A DNA stretch of 64,000 nt, from the NCBI GenBank assembly GCA_013368315.1, contig JAACJM010000027.1, forward strand, positions 496,001-560,000, in the 5' to 3' direction. Below the pieces are notes generated by a model that searched no databases, was not told the origin of the DNA, and worked only from the letters and a program-made list of their open reading frames with translations. The stretch's first letter is position 1, and each line of letters starts with the position of its first letter. Below are positions 11,690 to 23,427 of the stretch, piece after piece. The position numbers were made by a program, and so were the translations under genes. The stretch comes from Tetrapyrgos nigripes (taxonomy: Eukaryota; Basidiomycota; Agaricomycetes; Agaricales; Campanellaceae).

Positions 11690-13180
11690 AGTCTTGGGTG
11701 ACGAAGATGAAGGATTGGGAATGGTTGTAGATGTAGTCGTTGAGGGTAGTCGTGAATGTTATCGTGAATAGTGATCGTGAAGGCCTCGAGTGATAGCCGT
11801 GCTAGGAGCGAATGGCAGTGGCAGGTGCGATAAGAGAATGTTCGGTACTCGTATTCGTCGATAACCAGTATCGGAGGAGCGGAGTGGATGTGGGGGAGTT
11901 GCTTAGAAGAGGACTAGAGGGACCTCGAGCCTCTTTATATCCTATCCAAAACCTTTGTCAGGAAGGAGGAGTGGCTTGAAGGGAAGGAATTACATACATA
12001 TTCCATATACGTTCACAATAAACCTGCCACTTGCACCAAAGGCTTTTGAGCCACTCCGGCATTGGAAGCGAAGAGGGTGAAAGGCTTAGATGAATGCCTC
12101 GGCGAATTACTTGGGTTCTATGCGACTTCAAAGGATGAAAAGGATGGACGGAACAAATTAATAGGTGAAACAGTCTTTAGCGAAGAAAGACTCACTCGAC
12201 GCATCGTCAATGACCGCATATACCAACACGATCCCGTAGACTCAACTTCCCAAAGGTCGCAACCGTCCACCAGGATAACGTCCTTCCCTTCTATTTATAC
12301 TATTCCAAACTCGAGTAACAGCTGCGGTAATGAACCAATTCAGGACGAGTTGGAGGATAGACGGCATGTGGAGGGAGGACAGTGCGAAGTAACGGAACGG
12401 ATAGGTGAGGCCTTGTGCGTTAGGTACAGAGACAATGTGGAGGGGTTGTAGGAGGCAGACTTGATGAAATGAATAGAAGCACAGTGTCGGATTAGAGGGT
12501 GATGACGTTGGTTGCGGCAAGGGAATTTAGAACACACACCGTACCCATATCGATATTCCTAACACTACTCCTACTTCTTTCAATACACGTCACAATTCCA
12601 TCATATCAACCCCCTTTGACTCCAATGAAGTTCCTTTAGAGGACTTGAGACAATTTGAGGGGGTTGGTAGCGTGTATGCGCATTAACGTCGACGATGGTG
12701 GTGGTAGCAAAGAGAGTGACAGACCGTGTGAAATCACATCGGTTACATCAATGCCCTCAAAATCTCATTTCATCCCTCTTCAACGGTTCATGACTAGGAG
12801 GAAGAAGAAGGGAGCAAGGGTCCAGTGAAATTTTCGAGTGGATGTAGAGAAATTTTAATCCGTCTCCGAGCCCTTTGCTCCCCCTCGACGATGATGAAAT
12901 TTTGTGCCCCGACTCCCGAGTCGTATCAATTGGGCCTCGTAATTTCAGATAACTTACTGCGGTTATTGGTAGATTTGCGCCAGTCCTTGATCTAACAGTG
13001 GCTAATAGTGAAACCTAATGTGGCCGTCGCCCCCAAACTCTGCTCTCTTCCAGCTGACGGAGTTTTTGAAAGAGTGGTAAATATAAGTGAGTCAATCCAG
13101 AATAGCTATGGATGGAAGGCCGTGCCACCACAGCCAGGAAAACTACCCTTCTTTGCTATACCAAAGGACGACATTCAGAA
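11690..13180. other. Intergenic; no confident gene
   Basis: Contains the presumed promoter and 5' UTR of the minus-strand gene ending at 11689. A 129-codon plus-strand frame at 12062-12451 overlaps equally open minus-strand frames and matches nothing I know. I see no repeats or RNA genes here. Confidence 0.35.
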
Positions 13181-14330
13181 TCAATTGTCTCTTTCTCTTA
13201 ATGATATGTCATCATCTATAGTATCCAATATTATACTACGAGTAGCTCGACCGTTCCTCCTCCTCAGACCTGGGACCGCTTCAGATTCTCGATCACAGCT
13301 TTCTGACCATGGTATAGTAGGAACAAAATCAATATCAATCAACCCTTGAGAGGTGATAATTCCTTCATCGACTGATTTTTCAAGGCTGAGAAGCATATGC
13401 GACACCATGACCGCGCAGAAGTTCATTGTCAAGGTGAATAGGGGTTCTGTGGAGTAGTCCTGTGGTGCGGACGAAGTTCAAGATTAAACAGAAGGCAAAA
13501 TGAATGTTCTGCCAGTGAATACCTACCCCGGACCCCTAAGCCACAGAACTAAGTAAGTAGACCATATGCGTATGGAAAAAGCTCGACTTACATAGAAGTA
13601 TGTTGTTATATTGGCTACCGCCATAAGCACTATGAACCTGGTATATCCATACCTCAGAATAGTTGAAGACCACTGTTTACAGCGTTGATACTTACACGTA
13701 GTATACAGCTCCTGTGATATAAAGCAATCAAGGGGGTAAGTTTCGTTCGTCCGCCTAAATAGGTAAGATACTCACCGTCTCTAAATAACAACGCAATCAA
13801 CGGATTAGACAGCTGCGTATTGAAGCCATGATAATATCTCATCGACCAGGATTTCCATAGTGTCAATGAGAAGAGGACAGATTCGACCACCATACTTATT
13901 GCCCATGGGATTATGCGTTCTGGTTGAAAAAAGAAGAAAAAAAGACCAAACACGAATCAGATTGGGTATGAGTTGGATAAAATACAAATGAGAGACGCAC
14001 GGGCGATACTGAGAAGACAAAGGTCAAAGCAACGAGGATGAACGTTGAACATGACGGTGCTTGTTTGTTGAGTCATAACACTGCTCATCGACGCGTATCA
14101 TGACCACACATCCTTCAGGATCGAATTCCATCGGTACGGTACCTCGGTCTAATACCAACCACTGTTGACGTACAGAAAACTCAGCGTTGAACCCAAGACC
14201 ACATCCATCAAGTTCTACTTACCAAAACAATCGCAATAAGTAACGAAACTGTGAGCACCATAATAGCCAAAATTCGACGACCCCGTTCGTAAAATGCATA
14301 TATACGCAAGGAGAGAGAGCCTGCCCCGAC
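13181..14330 (-). CDS. DUF6533-like seven-transmembrane protein, 5' end missing
   Basis: Several minus-strand exons fit the agaricomycete DUF6533 membrane-protein family. The recognisable blocks, in order, are: a transmembrane exon ending at 14223 (LVGAGSLSLRIYAFYERG, then ILAIMVLTVSLLIAIVLV) with donor GTAAGT; an exon from about 13921 to 13777 (VVESVLFSLTLWKSW, then STQL/NPLIALLFRDG-like, donor GTGAGT); a 16-nt exon coding AVYYV; an exon coding FIVLMAVANITTYFY; and a last exon opening DYSTEPLFTLTMNFCAVMV and stopping at 13181-13183. Hydrophobic segments with RxYA and FRDG signatures match the family, whose function is unknown. The first helices and start codon were not found, and one joint (about 13560) does not splice cleanly. 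The gene may therefore be truncated or decayed. Confidence 0.55.
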
Positions 14331-14786
14331 CAGAGCCAACACATGGATGGATAGATCGTGGATAAGGAGAATCGAGAATGAGGGAAGCCTACTTCTGTGC
14401 TCCTAGGGTGTATTCCAGACCCAATACAGCTTTTGCATTCCTGCGTGCCTGATTGGCAGAAATTTCCGGCTGGAAGAGCAGCTATTACGATGCCGGATGA
14501 AATGAGGATGAGTTCTTTACACTCGGTTTCTGCGTGTGGCTATGTTCAAAGCCTCCCGATTTTTCCCGTCCGTCCTTTTCCGTCACTTGCCCCTATTATC
14601 AAGCTCCTTTTCACCCGTTACTGTACTTTCACTCGCTGATCTTTTTCTCCTTTTTCATCCTCTTCACCAGTTAAAAAAGCTATATTTTATTTGTGGTATC
14701 TTTATTTCTCGTATTTTTAACTTTTCCTTACGGCCGCGTATACGCCACGCCTGGGCGCTGGCCCATACCTCTTTCATTCAGCATAC

Positions 14787-15519
14787 CAGCCACAATATCC
14801 TTAGAGTACGCCACCTGTCTAGAGCCTGGTCGCCTGACACGACTCCATTACATTCTATCCATTGCATTGCTACTCTATGGTCCGTTGGAGTATGCAGCTA
14901 TTGCACATTTGTGTTCTTTTTGCCTCTTGTTCCTCGCAATAGTCTTTCAAGCGCAGCTAGTCTTCATATGTCCCTAGAGTTTTTAAATTTCGCTATTAAT
15001 CCCCTTCTGGAAGCCTAACTTACTAACACTTCCGAATACTAATTTCAAATCCATTTGCAGTAACGCTCTTGTCGTTCAATTGATCATTCTTCATTTTTCT
15101 CTAAATTTTGGACTCAAGGTCCAATGACCTAAAATAGGTTCCTTCCCGCTGTTGCACTCCAGCCACAATATCCGTAGAGTACCACTTGTCTAGAGCCTGT
15201 TCAGAGGGCAAGCTTGACGTGGCTCCATTACATTCTATCCATTGAATTGCTACTATATAGTCCGTTGCAGTATGCAGCTATTGCGCACTTGTTTTCATTT
15301 TGTCTCGTCGCTCGCAATATTCTTTCAAGCGCAGGGAGTCTTCATATGTCCCTAGAGTTTAAATATCGCTATCAGTCTAAGCATATTATGACACCCCCGA
15401 ATACTAATTTCAAATCCATTTGTAGTAACGCTCCTCTTGTCATTTTCCTCACATGATGTAGACTTAGTTAAAGCCAAGGTCCAATGACCTAAAATAGGTT
15501 CCTTCCCGCTGTTGCACTT
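14787..15519. repeat. ~370-bp tandem duplication upstream of the P450 gene
   Basis: Two head-to-tail copies, 14787-15159 and 15160-15519. Shared landmarks in both include CAGCCACAATATCC, CTCCATTACATTCTATCC, GCAGCTATTGC, CTTCATATGTCCCTAGAGTT, AATACTAATTTCAAATCC and GGTCCAATGACC then CTTCCCGCTGTTGCAC. The copies differ by small indels and substitutions. They end ~200 bp before the P450 start codon, so they are a duplicated promoter-proximal region or a repeat lodged there. Confidence 0.8.
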
Positions 15520-15647
15520 GTCATGAACGAGCATTATAGTGAGGGCGTGAATGATGGAAGGAGAAAATTATCTCCCTCTGGATACGCACCACCTTCGTTC
15601 ACTAGTTATAAATTCTTCGTAACAACAGGTGCATTAACTTCTGCTCG

Positions 15648-15654
15648 TATAAAA
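15648..15654 (+). promoter_or_regulatory. TATA box of the P450 gene
   Basis: TATAAAA lies 70 bp upstream of the chosen ATG at 15718, a normal spacing for a fungal gene with a short 5' UTR. A CT-rich stretch follows it. Confidence 0.55.
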
Positions 15655-15717
15655 CCATCTACTCTTTTCGTTGCAAGCAGCTTTCCTTTCTCCGCCGTCA
15701 CTTGCTCACAAGTCATC

Positions 15718-17943
15718 ATGATTGGGCATTATGCAACAGATCTCCTGGTTCTGCTTGTTTTCTGCTTCATAGCGCACAAGGTACTACGACGTCGCAGGCT
15801 TCGCTTGCCACCTGGTCCTCGTGGCTATCCCATCATTGGAAACATCTTTAATATGCCCTCGAAAAGAGAGTGGCTCACATATAAAGATATATCTAAAAAA
15901 TACGGTATGTGCAACATACGTCGGATATTATGTTCCTTTCTGCTTACCGTCATGCGCGATGGCTCACTCACAGACTCTGACATTATCCACCTGGACTTGT
16001 TGGGCACACCGCTCATTGTTGTCAACTCCCTTGAAGCAGCGACGGAGCTATTTGACAAACGATCTTCTAACTATTCAGATAGGTGTGTGCCATATTCTGG
16101 ATAAAGTTTTTTTGGAGTGCCAGCTCATGAAATACCCTATAGGCCTATATTAACGATGGTAATTGAGCTGTACGTCCCTCTGCTGTCTGAATGAGCCGCT
16201 CATAGTCTGACCTTCATTTTTAGGGCGGGAATGAGCTGGAACATTGGTGCGATGCGCTATGGTGATTTCTGGCGAGGTGAGTCGCTGCTACAAATATGAT
16301 GGCATTGTAAGGACATACTGACCTGTATCGAGCAGCGGGCCGAAAGATTTTTCGTCGAGAGCTAGGCCCTCGAGCATTGGGTGCATATCAGCCTTCTATC
16401 GCAGCAGCAACAGAGAAACTACTATTACTCCTCCTTGATAAACCTGATGACTTTCTAAAGCATTTGCGATTGTACGTTCAATTTTATTGACCAGCTTCAA
16501 TTCTTTCATTTACTGGACGATCGCGCAGCGTGGCTGGGTATACTATTCTCTCCATGGCATATGGCATTGAGGTGCAACCTGAAAACGACCCCTTCATTGA
16601 GATCGCCGAAGGAGCCATGCAAGCTGCAGCAAATGCCATCAACAGTGGATCATATCTAGTGGATCAACTTCCCGTTCTGAAGCATATCCCAGACTGGGTC
16701 CCTGGTGCTGGCTTCAAGCGTCAAGCCAAGGAGTGGCATAAAGACTGTTCTGCAATGGCGACTGTTCCTCTGAAATTCGTCAAAGAGGCTATGGTGAGTG
16801 TCTTTTGGATGCGTGGCCAGTTAGTTGGGTGGTAGCCTGTTTTTCTAATTTTATACTGTATCTAGGCCAAAGGCGAGTTCATTCCTTCGGTCGCTAGCCG
16901 CTCTCTGGAGAAAATAGCATCGGAACCCTCGTCAACGACACACCATCAACCAGAGCCCGAGAAAGTACTACAAGGGGTCCTAGCAACAATGTATTTAGGT
17001 AAGACCATATTCTCTGACTGTTTTTATAACAACTTACAAAAGGATTGGTGTGCACAGGTGGTTCTGATACAGTCTGTATCCATTTTCCTTCTTTTCTTTG
17101 ATTGACTCGCCGATCATATCAAAACTTAACTTCTCTCCTCCTCAGACTGTCTCAGCTCTAGGAACATTCATTCATGGCCTAGTCAAGAATCCCGACGCTC
17201 TGAGGAACGGGCAAATAGCTGTTGATGAAAGGACTGGAGGTGCACGACTTCCTGATTTCTCGGATTTCGATTCCATTCCCTATGTGGAAGCGCTTTTGAG
17301 GGAGACCCTAAGATGGATTCCAGTCACTCCTTTGGGTAGGCATATCTCATCTACCCGCGTCACATCCCTAAGTTGATATACCTCTGAACCATAGGTGCGC
17401 CTCATAGGAGCCTCGAAGACGACGAATACAACGGGTATTACATACCCGGAGGTGCTACAGTAGTTGGGAATGTTTGGTGAGTGAAAGTTGTCAAGAGAAT
17501 TCCAAGATGCTAGTGTTGACGGACCGCCAGGGCAATACTTCACGACGAGTCTATTTACGGACCAAATCCACATATGTTCAACCCAGAACGCTTCCTGCAA
17601 GAAGACGGCTCTCTTAATCCAAATGTCCCCTTTCCGAATATGGCATTTGGATTTGGACGTAGAGTTTGTGCTGGTCAAGACTTTGTGGTTTTTACCATGT
17701 GGATGGCGATAGCATCCATCCTAGCGTGCTTCAATGTAACGCGAGCAGTAGATGAAGACGGGAATGAGATTGATCCAAGCCTGGAGTATACATCTGGTAC
17801 TGTGTGGTAAGGATGAAGCCTACTACTACGTGATGGACGAATGTTGAGGACAGATTCCTTACAGCTATCCACTACCCTTCAAGTGTAGCATCAAACCTCG
17901 GTCCGACAGAGCAGAACAGATGATACGTAACGTTTCCCCGTAA
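15718..17943 (+). CDS. Cytochrome P450 monooxygenase, 12 exons, 516 aa
   Basis: Spliced model: 15718-15904, 15974-16082, 16143-16169, 16224-16276, 16336-16471, 16529-16793, 16866-16998, 17058-17071, 17146-17335, 17395-17476, 17531-17806, 17865-17943; all introns are GT-AG and the total is 517 codons with stop. An N-terminal membrane anchor (LLVLLVFCFIAHKVL) precedes the proline hinge LPPGPRGYPIIGN. The I-helix has GGSDTT, the K-helix ETLR, the PERF-like motif is NPERF, and the heme-ligand loop is FGFGRRVCAGQ. The protein therefore has every hallmark of an ER-bound microsomal P450 inserting oxygen with electrons from P450 reductase. Sequence style recalls the basidiomycete 'O-methylsterigmatocystin oxidoreductase-like' (CYP64-like) enzymes; the substrate is unknown. 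No other biosynthetic genes are adjacent, so it is not evidently in a metabolite cluster. It has two tiny exons (27 and 14 nt). Confidence 0.9.
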
Positions 17944-19470
17944 CACTCCTATGCTATGCCGGCCTTCAACTTTTCTCGTCGTATATGTACCCTGTATTTC
18001 TTTTTTTCTGTGATACTTGCCTCGGTATTCTCTAATTATTCAGCGTCGAGCAGGCGGCTGTAATAAGTGCTGGAACTTATAAGATGGAGGGAAATTTGAG
18101 AACCTCCGATAAGAAAGAAAAATTCCAAAATGTAAAGTTCACCTAAGAAAAAGAACCACCACTCCCTGAGCAAATCCATTTACACGGTTGCTGTTGGGTA
18201 ACTTGGGTCTACACCAGGTCTATTTCATATTATCAGTAAAGCTGGGGAACTGTAGACTCTAAGCCTAATTACCTGGACTCAGTCTGAGCAACGATAGCAT
18301 TTGGAATAGCTTGACTGCCATGATCGGAAATCTCTGAGTTTTCTGCATTATGCGTGTCCCGAGCCGCTGAGAATCATTAAATGGCTGTTTTTTCTTATCG
18401 AAGTATTCAATACTGACTTTGCTTCTGCTCCCTTTGAGCTATTGCTGTCTGGTATATAAGCCCTAATTTCCCATTTATCAATGTACTTGTGAAACTACAG
18501 ATCCTAAGCTGCACACCTGGTTTCATTCTGGGCAGTTATAGTATCCAGTATAACTTGACTGCTCTGCGCTGAAATATCTGTGCTTTGAGTATTAGGCATT
18601 TCTTGAGCCGTGTTCACTACATAAGCATTGTCACCATAATATTTGGGCTTGTGATACTGTGGTGGCATACTGATTTATGAGGATAATGCAGGTGAAAGGT
18701 TGTCAAAAGCGTTCAAAGGAAAGTATCCAATGCACGTGAGTTTTCTTTGACGATGCACAATGATGTGGACTTGCGCGACGATGTTTTGGGAACGAATCAA
18801 AGAAAACGACTTGATGCGCAGCAGATTAACTGAAGGATACATCTCAAAGTGGTCGCTGAAGATCTCTTGCCCTGTAGGGATCGACTACTTCGTATCAGGC
18901 AGCTAGTGCAGAGTGGACGATTGGAACTCAGACTGACGTTGTAGATCGAACTGTTCGAGGCAATGCCGCATATTTTTGTCGAGATGACACCAGTCATGAA
19001 TCATGATCATCAAGAACATTGACGCATATCTTTGGATGACAATGACAGCTTGATCCGTATGGCGTGAAAATGTATACATACCATGGCCTGAAGACACGAG
19101 TGAGGATGTCTAGCACGCTCAAAAGTGCGTCTGCATAGAGTGTCAGACGGTAGGTAGACTCTGAAGTCGATGTTGCCAGTTTGGGAGTAGTAGAACGAAG
19201 AAAGAAAGTCGCAATCGGCTCGACTAGAAAACACAGCCAACGAAATACACGTCATCTTTATACTGTAGAGCACCCGTCAGTCTAGGAACATCTGGAAGTC
19301 TACCTCGAGGAGTCCTATTGAATCGGGTAACAGAACTTGCCGGGTGAAAGGACGCAATCATTAAAAGATGTGGATCGGAACGTCTCTGGAGTCTGTATTA
19401 CCATGTACGAATTTGACAATAAGCGCTTTGAGTCAAAACCAGTTAACCGGTTACCAGTTCACTCATTTCC
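17944..19470. other. Intergenic with diverged exon-like repeats on the minus strand
   Basis: Two diverged copies of a short minus-strand coding-like unit about 243 bp apart. At about 18667-18520 an open stretch reads MPPQYHKPKYYGDNAYVV and ends in ITAQNETR at a possible donor GTGTGC. At about 18370-18277 a damaged copy ends in IVAQTESR before GTAATT. Open frames at 19273-18797 (minus) could be upstream exons, but I cannot place them in a family. This may be a decayed gene. Confidence 0.3.
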
Positions 19471-19665
19471 TTATAATAAGTGGCGTACCAGCTGACCATG
19501 GCCAATGAACCAGTAAGTAGGACAAAGTGGCATAATTTTAAGATTAGGCACTGTATAGATTATTGAGTGAGCATCGGCGAACCCAGGAAAGAAAGTACTA
19601 GTAAGTATTCGAGGATTCATAACGATATAACGAATTGCCTCACTGTTGTTATACATATCTTCCAT

Positions 19666-20880
19666 CACTGGGTGCAAACACTTGTAAATCCTCTGCTTTA
19701 CTGAGGTTTTACAAGAGTATTACACCAAGCCAATCAATATGTAAGACTCCTTGTCATACATTAGTATTACAAGAGACAGAAAAAATTAGAACAACCTTGT
19801 ATGACCATTGTAAGTCACAAAGAAATACCATGGACTTTCAGTGTGACTTGCTGTCACTGTATACCCTTGGTGGATATACTGTGGAATTACACAGGAATTT
19901 CAGAGTGACTTTTTGTCACAATATGTCATGTAGTAAGACACATAAGAAATATTGGAGTATTTCAGTGTGACAGATAATCACAGTATGACAAACAGTAAGG
20001 CAAGAGAGATTTACAAAGAATTTACAAGGAAGCAAAATCTGCAGGAAATTTACAAAGTGACAATCAAGTCACAGTAATACACTTGTAAGACTAGCTGTAT
20101 TATGAAGGAATTACAAGAAAGATTTGCTACAAACACTGGTAAATCCTCAGCCTTACTGGAGTAGTACAAGAGTATTATGGGGAACCAATCAATATGTAAG
20201 TTGGCTTGACTTACAAGTGTATTACAAAATAGACAAAAAATGAGGACTATTCTGAAAGACCATTGTAAGCTGCAAGGACATACCATGGACTTTCAGTGTG
20301 AGGCTTTGTCACAGTATAGCATTGAAGAGCATACAGTGGAATTACAAGGTGACTTTTTTGTCACAGTATGTCTTCTTGTAAAACAGAACTGAAATACCAG
20401 GGTATTTCAGTGTGAGATAATGTCACAGTAAGACAATTTGTAAACCAAGGAAAATTTACAGAGGACTTACCAGAAGGTAGAACTTGAAAGTCTTGGGTAA
20501 GACTGCTCATATTTACACAGAATTTACGGAGGGACAGCTGTGTCACAGTAATACCCTAGAAAGACTTGTGGTTTTACAAGGGAATTACAAGATGCAGGTT
20601 TTAAAAGTCTATCTCGTAAGTCTCTGGAAAAAACCTGCATGCTAAATGGAGAATATACAGTGTGACAGACTGGTCACAGTAAGACACTTGTAAGTCACAA
20701 GACATTACAATGACTTTACTGAAAAGTGACTATTTTGTAAGTCATCATGTATATCCAATGAACTTACAAGAGACTTGTTGGATGAATTTGCAGTGCATGT
20801 CAATTAAGTAATACAGAAGGGCTTACTGAAAATTTACAGGATGTAATGCAATGAATTCATTCAACCAGGTCAATTGAATG
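19666..20880. repeat. Left subterminal repeat region of the foldback element
   Basis: Two tandem, diverged ~455-bp units (landmarks AAACACTTGTAAATCC at 19676 and AAACACTGGTAAATCC at 20131; both contain CCAATCAATATGTAAG and CATGGACTTTCAGTGTGA). Throughout, pairs of GTGAC and GTCAC half-sites are separated by about 6-10 bp, often as CAGTGTGAC...GTCACAGTA, together with many TTACAAG/CTTGTAA words. Such clustered subterminal motifs are where transposases of some cut-and-paste families bind. Confidence 0.7.
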
Positions 20881-20942
20881 TCACTAAATATAAATAGACA
20901 GCTCAGGCTGGACTGTGTCTGCCTTGTCATCTTGGTCTGCTC

Positions 20943-21835
20943 AGTCTGTTACGTCTGCCTTGTCTGCCTTGTCTGCCTTGTCTGCCTTGTCTGCCTTGCC
21001 TGCCCCGTCTGCCTCGTCTGCTCTGTCTGCCTCGTCTGCCTCGTCTGCCCCGTCTGCCTCTTCTGCCTCGTCTGCCCCGTCTGCCTCTTCTGCCTTGTCT
21101 GCCCCGTCTGCCTCTTCTGCCTCATCTGCCCCGTCTGCCTCGTCTGCCTCGTCTGCCTCGTCTGCCTCGTCTGCCTCGTCTGCCTCGTCTGCTCCGTCTG
21201 CCTCGTCTGCTCCGTCTGCCTTGTCTGCCTCGTCTGCTCCGTCTGCCTCGTCTGCCTTGTCTGCCTCGTCTGCCTCGTCTGCTCCGTCTGCCTCGTCTGC
21301 CTTGTCTGCTCCGTCTGCCTTGTCTGCTCCGTCTGCCTCATCTGCCTCATCTGCCTCGTCTGCTCTGTCTGCCTCGTCTGCCTCGTCTGCTCTGTCTGCC
21401 TCGTCTGCCTCGTCTGCCTCGTCTGCCTTGTCTGCTCCGTCTGCCTCGTCTGCCTCGTCTGCCTCGTCTGCCTCGTCTGCCTCGTCTGCCTCGTCTGCCT
21501 CGTCTGCCTCGTCTGCCTCGTCTGCCTCGTCTGCTCCGTCTGCCTCGTCTGCCTCGTCTGCCTCGTCTGCTCCGTCTGCCTGGTCTGCCTGGTCTGCCTG
21601 GTCTGCCTGGTCTGCCTGGTCTGCTCCGTCTGCCTGGTCTGCCTGGTCTGCCTGGTCTGCTCCGTCTGCCTGGTCTGCCTGGTCTGCCTGGTCTGCTCCG
21701 TCTGCCTGGTCTGCTCCGTCTGCCTGGTCTGCCTGGTCTGCCTTGTCTGCTGCGTCTGCCTCATCTGCCTTGTCTGCTCCGTCTGCCCCGTCTGCCTCGT
21801 CTGCTCCGTCTGCCTCGTCTGCCTCGTCTGCCTCC
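20943..21835 (+). repeat. Left 9-bp minisatellite (GTCTGCCTC unit)
   Basis: About 99 units of the 9-mer GTCTGCCTC and single-base variants (CTT, CCC, CTG, TCC, GCTCC forms). Because the unit is a multiple of three and has no stop codon, several frames stay open across the block, giving tripeptide-repeat translations such as VCL or SAS. I regard those as by-products rather than genes. The same array, extended and partly inverted, sits at the mirror position in the right arm. Confidence 0.9.
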
Positions 21836-21839
21836 ACTT

Positions 21840-22200
21840 ATATCTGCTACATTGATGCATCAATATGGACAAATGTCCATATTGGCTGATACATCACCAA
21901 GGAAAACTTTCCATAGGCCAAAAAACAGGCTGGCCCCTAGGGTGGGGCCTTTGGGGTGGTCTGGTAGGCCTTTCCTTATGGAGCAGTGAGCAGGGCAGGA
22001 GTAGGTGGCGGGTTTTGTTCCCACGCATGCTAGACAGTGAGCGGGGCCTTAGGGGGCGGGTGGCGGGTTTTTCCCACGACTCAAAATTTGATGGGAGGTG
22101 CAGGCGATCAGTAGGGCCCCGAATCTGCAAATAGAATAGGGGTATATGCTGTGGCTGGCTCAGAAAATGCAAAATAAATTCCTGGAGCCGGCGATGAAAA
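21840..22200. repeat. GC-rich block of the left arm
   Basis: A GC-rich stretch between the minisatellite and the AT-rich repeats, mirrored at 24350-24650 with few differences. An open frame beginning [10 protein letters not shown] exists in both arms, but that only reflects the duplication. It contains GC-rich words such as GCGGGTTTT in two copies 50-60 bp apart. No function is evident. Confidence 0.5.
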
Positions 22201-23092
22201 ATGATATAAGTAGATAAGATAGTGTATTTCAGGTTGCTGAATCTGAATATACAATTAGATTTGCAATAGCTGCAGTGGTTACTGAGATATGGCCAGAATA
22301 CTGTCCAAAATATAGCAAGGGAGCAGGAAGGGTACTGGCCATTGCATCAAATCAGCTCTGATCATGATGTGGGTTGGTAGGATACTGCATATGGACATTC
22401 TGGATGTGGGAATATAGTTTATTATATTATATCATCAAATCCTGAGGAGCTATACCCAATTTACTGTCAAAAAAGCCCAAAAGTTGGGATGGTCATAGAC
22501 ACTGCATGCTATAGCATCTGATATGATTATGGATATGTCTACTAGGGTATTTTTGGTCACTGAATCCGAATATTTACTCGGATAAGCTCTATATACTCTG
22601 GTTCTGCTGATATTGAGTACTTACCCCTAAACATAGGTACCTGTGGCACCTGCAAATATGCCTCTTATAAATTTGTGTGAGTAGGTGGATAAATGTTTAT
22701 TGATGGTCTAAATGTGAATATAACTTCATATCCTCCATATCTTCAAGATACAAGACTCTATTTCTGATTTATTCCCAAAAAATTGCCACAAAAGCAAAAA
22801 AAGTGAAATGGCCATGGACACTGCATGTTCTAGCATCTAATACAATCATGGATATGTTTAATGAGGTAGTTTTGGTCCCTGAATCCGAATATCTACTTGG
22901 ACAAGTTCTATATGTTGTGATTCTGCTGATATTGAATACTTACTACTAAACATAGGCACCTGTGGCACCTGCAAATATGTATCTTATAAAATAAGGTGAG
23001 TAGGTCTAAAAGTGCTTATTGATTCCCTAAACACGAATATGAAGTCATATCCTGCATATGGTAAAGATCCAAGACTTTATTCTCAATTTATT
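22200..23092. repeat. Three ~320-bp AT-rich repeats of the left arm
   Basis: Landmarks GTATTTCAGGTTGCTGAATC (22226), GTATTTTTGGTCACTGAATC (22549) and GTAGTTTTGGTCCCTGAATC (22868) show periods of 323 and 319 bp. The first unit is the most diverged, the last two are close and both carry ACCTGTGGCACCTGCAAAT and TGAGTAGGT. The set is mirrored in the right arm. Confidence 0.75.
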
Positions 23093-23427
23093 CTCCACAA
23101 AGCGAAATAGTACCTTTTTGGACCATATACATAGGCATATCTCATCCCAGAGATTATCACTGACACAACAATAAGCCATCCAGCATATATAGGAGATGTT
23201 CTTGGTACATCCAGTAGCTTTAAATCAAACTTAGTTGCATGTAATGGTGCTTGTAGCACTTAAGGTTATATCTGAGCATGTCTTTAAGTGAGGAACACCA
23301 AACTGTGAATACTCAGAGTAATATAGTTTAGAATGAGGTAGAATGAGTCAGAATGCCATTCAGACAGCCAAAGGATAGGTATATGTTTCAATATGGATAT
23401 AAATTAGGGCTATCTGTGCTGTCTAGG
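23093..23427. other. Spacer (loop) of the inverted repeat
   Basis: The only part of the element without a mirror copy. It is AT-rich, has no frame of note, and I see no promoter, RNA gene or transposase fragment in it. Confidence 0.6.

Noticed and set aside
12062..12451. 129-codon plus-strand frame as a gene
   Set aside because: Overlaps equally open frames on the other strand, no domain, no splice continuity.
20943..21835. Possible CRISPR-like array
   Set aside because: The unit is a continuous 9-bp tandem repeat without spacers, in a fungal genome.
21865..22134. Conserved 89-codon frame in the GC block, present in both arms
   Set aside because: Conservation is explained by the inverted duplication; the mirror frame is shorter and no family is recognised.
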